Shown piece by piece: positions 22,947 through 23,985 of a DNA stretch of 23,985 bases. Position 1 is the stretch's first letter; each line of letters begins with the position of its first letter. Made by a program: the position numbers and the translations under genes. The stretch is from PALSA-1004 sp046715035 (GTDB lineage: Bacteria; Pseudomonadota; Gammaproteobacteria; Burkholderiales; SG8-41), in contig JBKJZR010000102.1 in assembly GCA_046715035.1 (NCBI GenBank), positions 1 through 23,985 of the forward strand. Reading direction: 5' to 3'. Under the pieces are notes generated by a model that worked only from the letters and a program-made list of their open reading frames with translations, had not been told where the DNA came from and searched no databases.

Positions 22947-23985
22947 ATGAAGTTCAGCAATTTTCTGTTTCCGGCGTCGATGGACCCGGCCCAAGACCAC
23001 CAGATCATCGGCGAGACGCTGCGCGAGGCGCAGCTCTGCGACGAGCTCGGCATGGAGATGCTGTGGCTGGCGGAGCACCACTTCGACGGCATCTGCGCGT
23101 ACGTCGATCCGGTGGCCTTCGCCGCGGCGCTTGCCGCGTGCACGAAGCGCATCCGCATTGGCTTCGCCGTCGCGCAGATGTCGCTCCACCACCCGATCCG
23201 CATGGCCGAGCAGATGGCGCTGATCGACAACATCAGCAACGGGCGGCTCGTCGTCGGCCTCGGCCGCGGCACCGCCTACAACATCTACGACTATCAGGGC
23301 TACGGCATCGACCCCGCGGAAGCGTACGACCGGCTGATCGAGGCCGAAGAGATCATGATCAAGGCGTGGACGACGGAAAACTACGAGCACAAGGGCAAGT
23401 ACTGGAACCTGCGCCTGCCGCTGCTGCGCCCGCGCCCCTACACCAAGCCGCATCCGTTCATCGTGCGCGCGTGCTCGAGCGAGGAGGCGATGCTCGGCAT
23501 GGCGCGCGCCGGCCGCCCGTTCCTGATGAACATCCAGAGCAACGAAGTGACGAAGCATCGCATGGACCTGTACCGCTCGACCATCCGCGAGTCCGGCTTC
23601 GACGAGCAGACCGTCGCCCGCAACGTCGACGACACGTGGGTATGGCGCAACATCTTCGTCGCCGAGACCGATGCCGAGGCTGAGCGGCTGGCGCTGCCGG
23701 CCTTCCAGACCCAGCAGGAGTTCCGCGCGGCCATGCGCAAGAAGGTCTACGAAGAGCAGGGCCTGTTGCTGAAGCAGGACACCCTGTTCGGCGCGGTGGC
23801 GCGCAACCAGGCGCAACACTCGATGCTGTGCGGCTCACCCGCCACCGTGGCCGAGGCCATCGCCGAGATCGACAAAATCGGCGTGGGCGGGCTGATCCTC
23901 GTGTTCCGCATCGGCCCGATGCCCTACGAAGTCGCCGCCCACAGCATCCGCCTCTTCATGGAGAAGGTCGCGCCGCAATTCAGGA
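22947..23985 (+). CDS. LLM class flavin-dependent oxidoreductase (3' end outside window)
   Basis: The frame stays open to the window edge, giving at least 346 residues, so the gene is partial but probably nearly complete. AAAGGA at 22936-22941 precedes ATG 22947. The bacterial luciferase-like fold is shown by MLWLAEHHFDG (about 38-48), the flavin-site pattern ISNGRLVVGLGRG (about 95-107), and GSPATVAEAIAEIDKIGVGGLI near the end. Such enzymes are FMN or F420 dependent monooxygenases or reductases; in this setting FMN with a separate reductase is more likely. The substrate is unknown. It follows the sixth Bug gene by 57 bases on the same strand, so the two may be cotranscribed. Confidence 0.88.
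   Translation, partial: MKFSNFLFPASMDPAQDHQIIGETLREAQLCDELGMEMLWLAEHHFDGICAYVDPVAFAAALAACTKRIRIGFAVAQMSLHHPIRMAEQMALIDNISNGRLVVGLGRGTAYNIYDYQGYGIDPAEAYDRLIEAEEIMIKAWTTENYEHKGKYWNLRLPLLRPRPYTKPHPFIVRACSSEEAMLGMARAGRPFLMNIQSNEVTKHRMDLYRSTIRESGFDEQTVARNVDDTWVWRNIFVAETDAEAERLALPAFQTQQEFRAAMRKKVYEEQGLLLKQDTLFGAVARNQAQHSMLCGSPATVAEAIAEIDKIGVGGLILVFRIGPMPYEVAAHSIRLFMEKVAPQFR

Noticed and set aside
21621..23819. 732-residue open frame on the minus strand
   Set aside because: It lies opposite three well-supported genes and has an Arg/His/Val/Gln-rich composition typical of antisense frames in GC-rich coding DNA; no domain is recognisable.

Overview
The window is about 64% GC by eye, densely packed, and looks like chromosomal DNA of a betaproteobacterium, probably Burkholderiales-like. 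This rests on the Bug-type solute-binding proteins (an expansion typical of that order), the birA-coaX-SPOR gene order facing rfaE2, the DUF883/YqjE-type envelope genes and a GlnRS of bacterial type. I see no rRNA, tRNA, CRISPR array, transposase, integrase or phage gene.

Region 1 (1-5679, plus strand) is an envelope and stress-like set. It holds a 25-residue membrane peptide behind a perfect inverted repeat, an exported protein with a threefold repeated motif, a DUF883/YqjE/YqjK-like trio with overlapping ends, a YihY/BrkB membrane protein, a hemerythrin, a SemiSWEET-like protein and a phospholipase D-type cardiolipin synthase. Region 2 (5690-7028, minus strand) has a small proline-rich lipoprotein and a D-alanyl-D-alanine endopeptidase of the PbpG type. 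They are followed by a gap of about 670 bases that carries a 15-base palindrome but no convincing gene.

Region 3 (7700-11580) has a di-iron ferritin-like/acyl-ACP desaturase-like protein and the heptose-1-phosphate adenylyltransferase RfaE2 on the plus strand. Facing them is a minus-strand birA-coaX-SPOR operon with overlapping start and stop codons. Region 4 (11659-16962, plus strand) is a mandelate-racemase-type enolase-superfamily enzyme followed by four Bug-type periplasmic binding proteins in tandem. Region 5 (17001-20829) has a two-helix membrane peptide, a CHRD lipoprotein followed by two intrinsic terminators, a second YihY/BrkB protein and glnS. Region 6 (20878 to the end) has two more Bug proteins and a flavin-dependent LLM-class oxidoreductase that runs off the window.

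The most unusual features are the six Bug paralogues within 10 kb with no tripartite transporter membrane genes, and the sixth Bug gene, whose signal-peptide reading frame is one base out of register with its only well-placed ATG. The enolase-superfamily enzyme, the Bug proteins and the LLM oxidoreductase together suggest uptake and catabolism of organic or sugar acids, but the substrates cannot be read from the sequence. I did not find a clearly new defence or mobile system.
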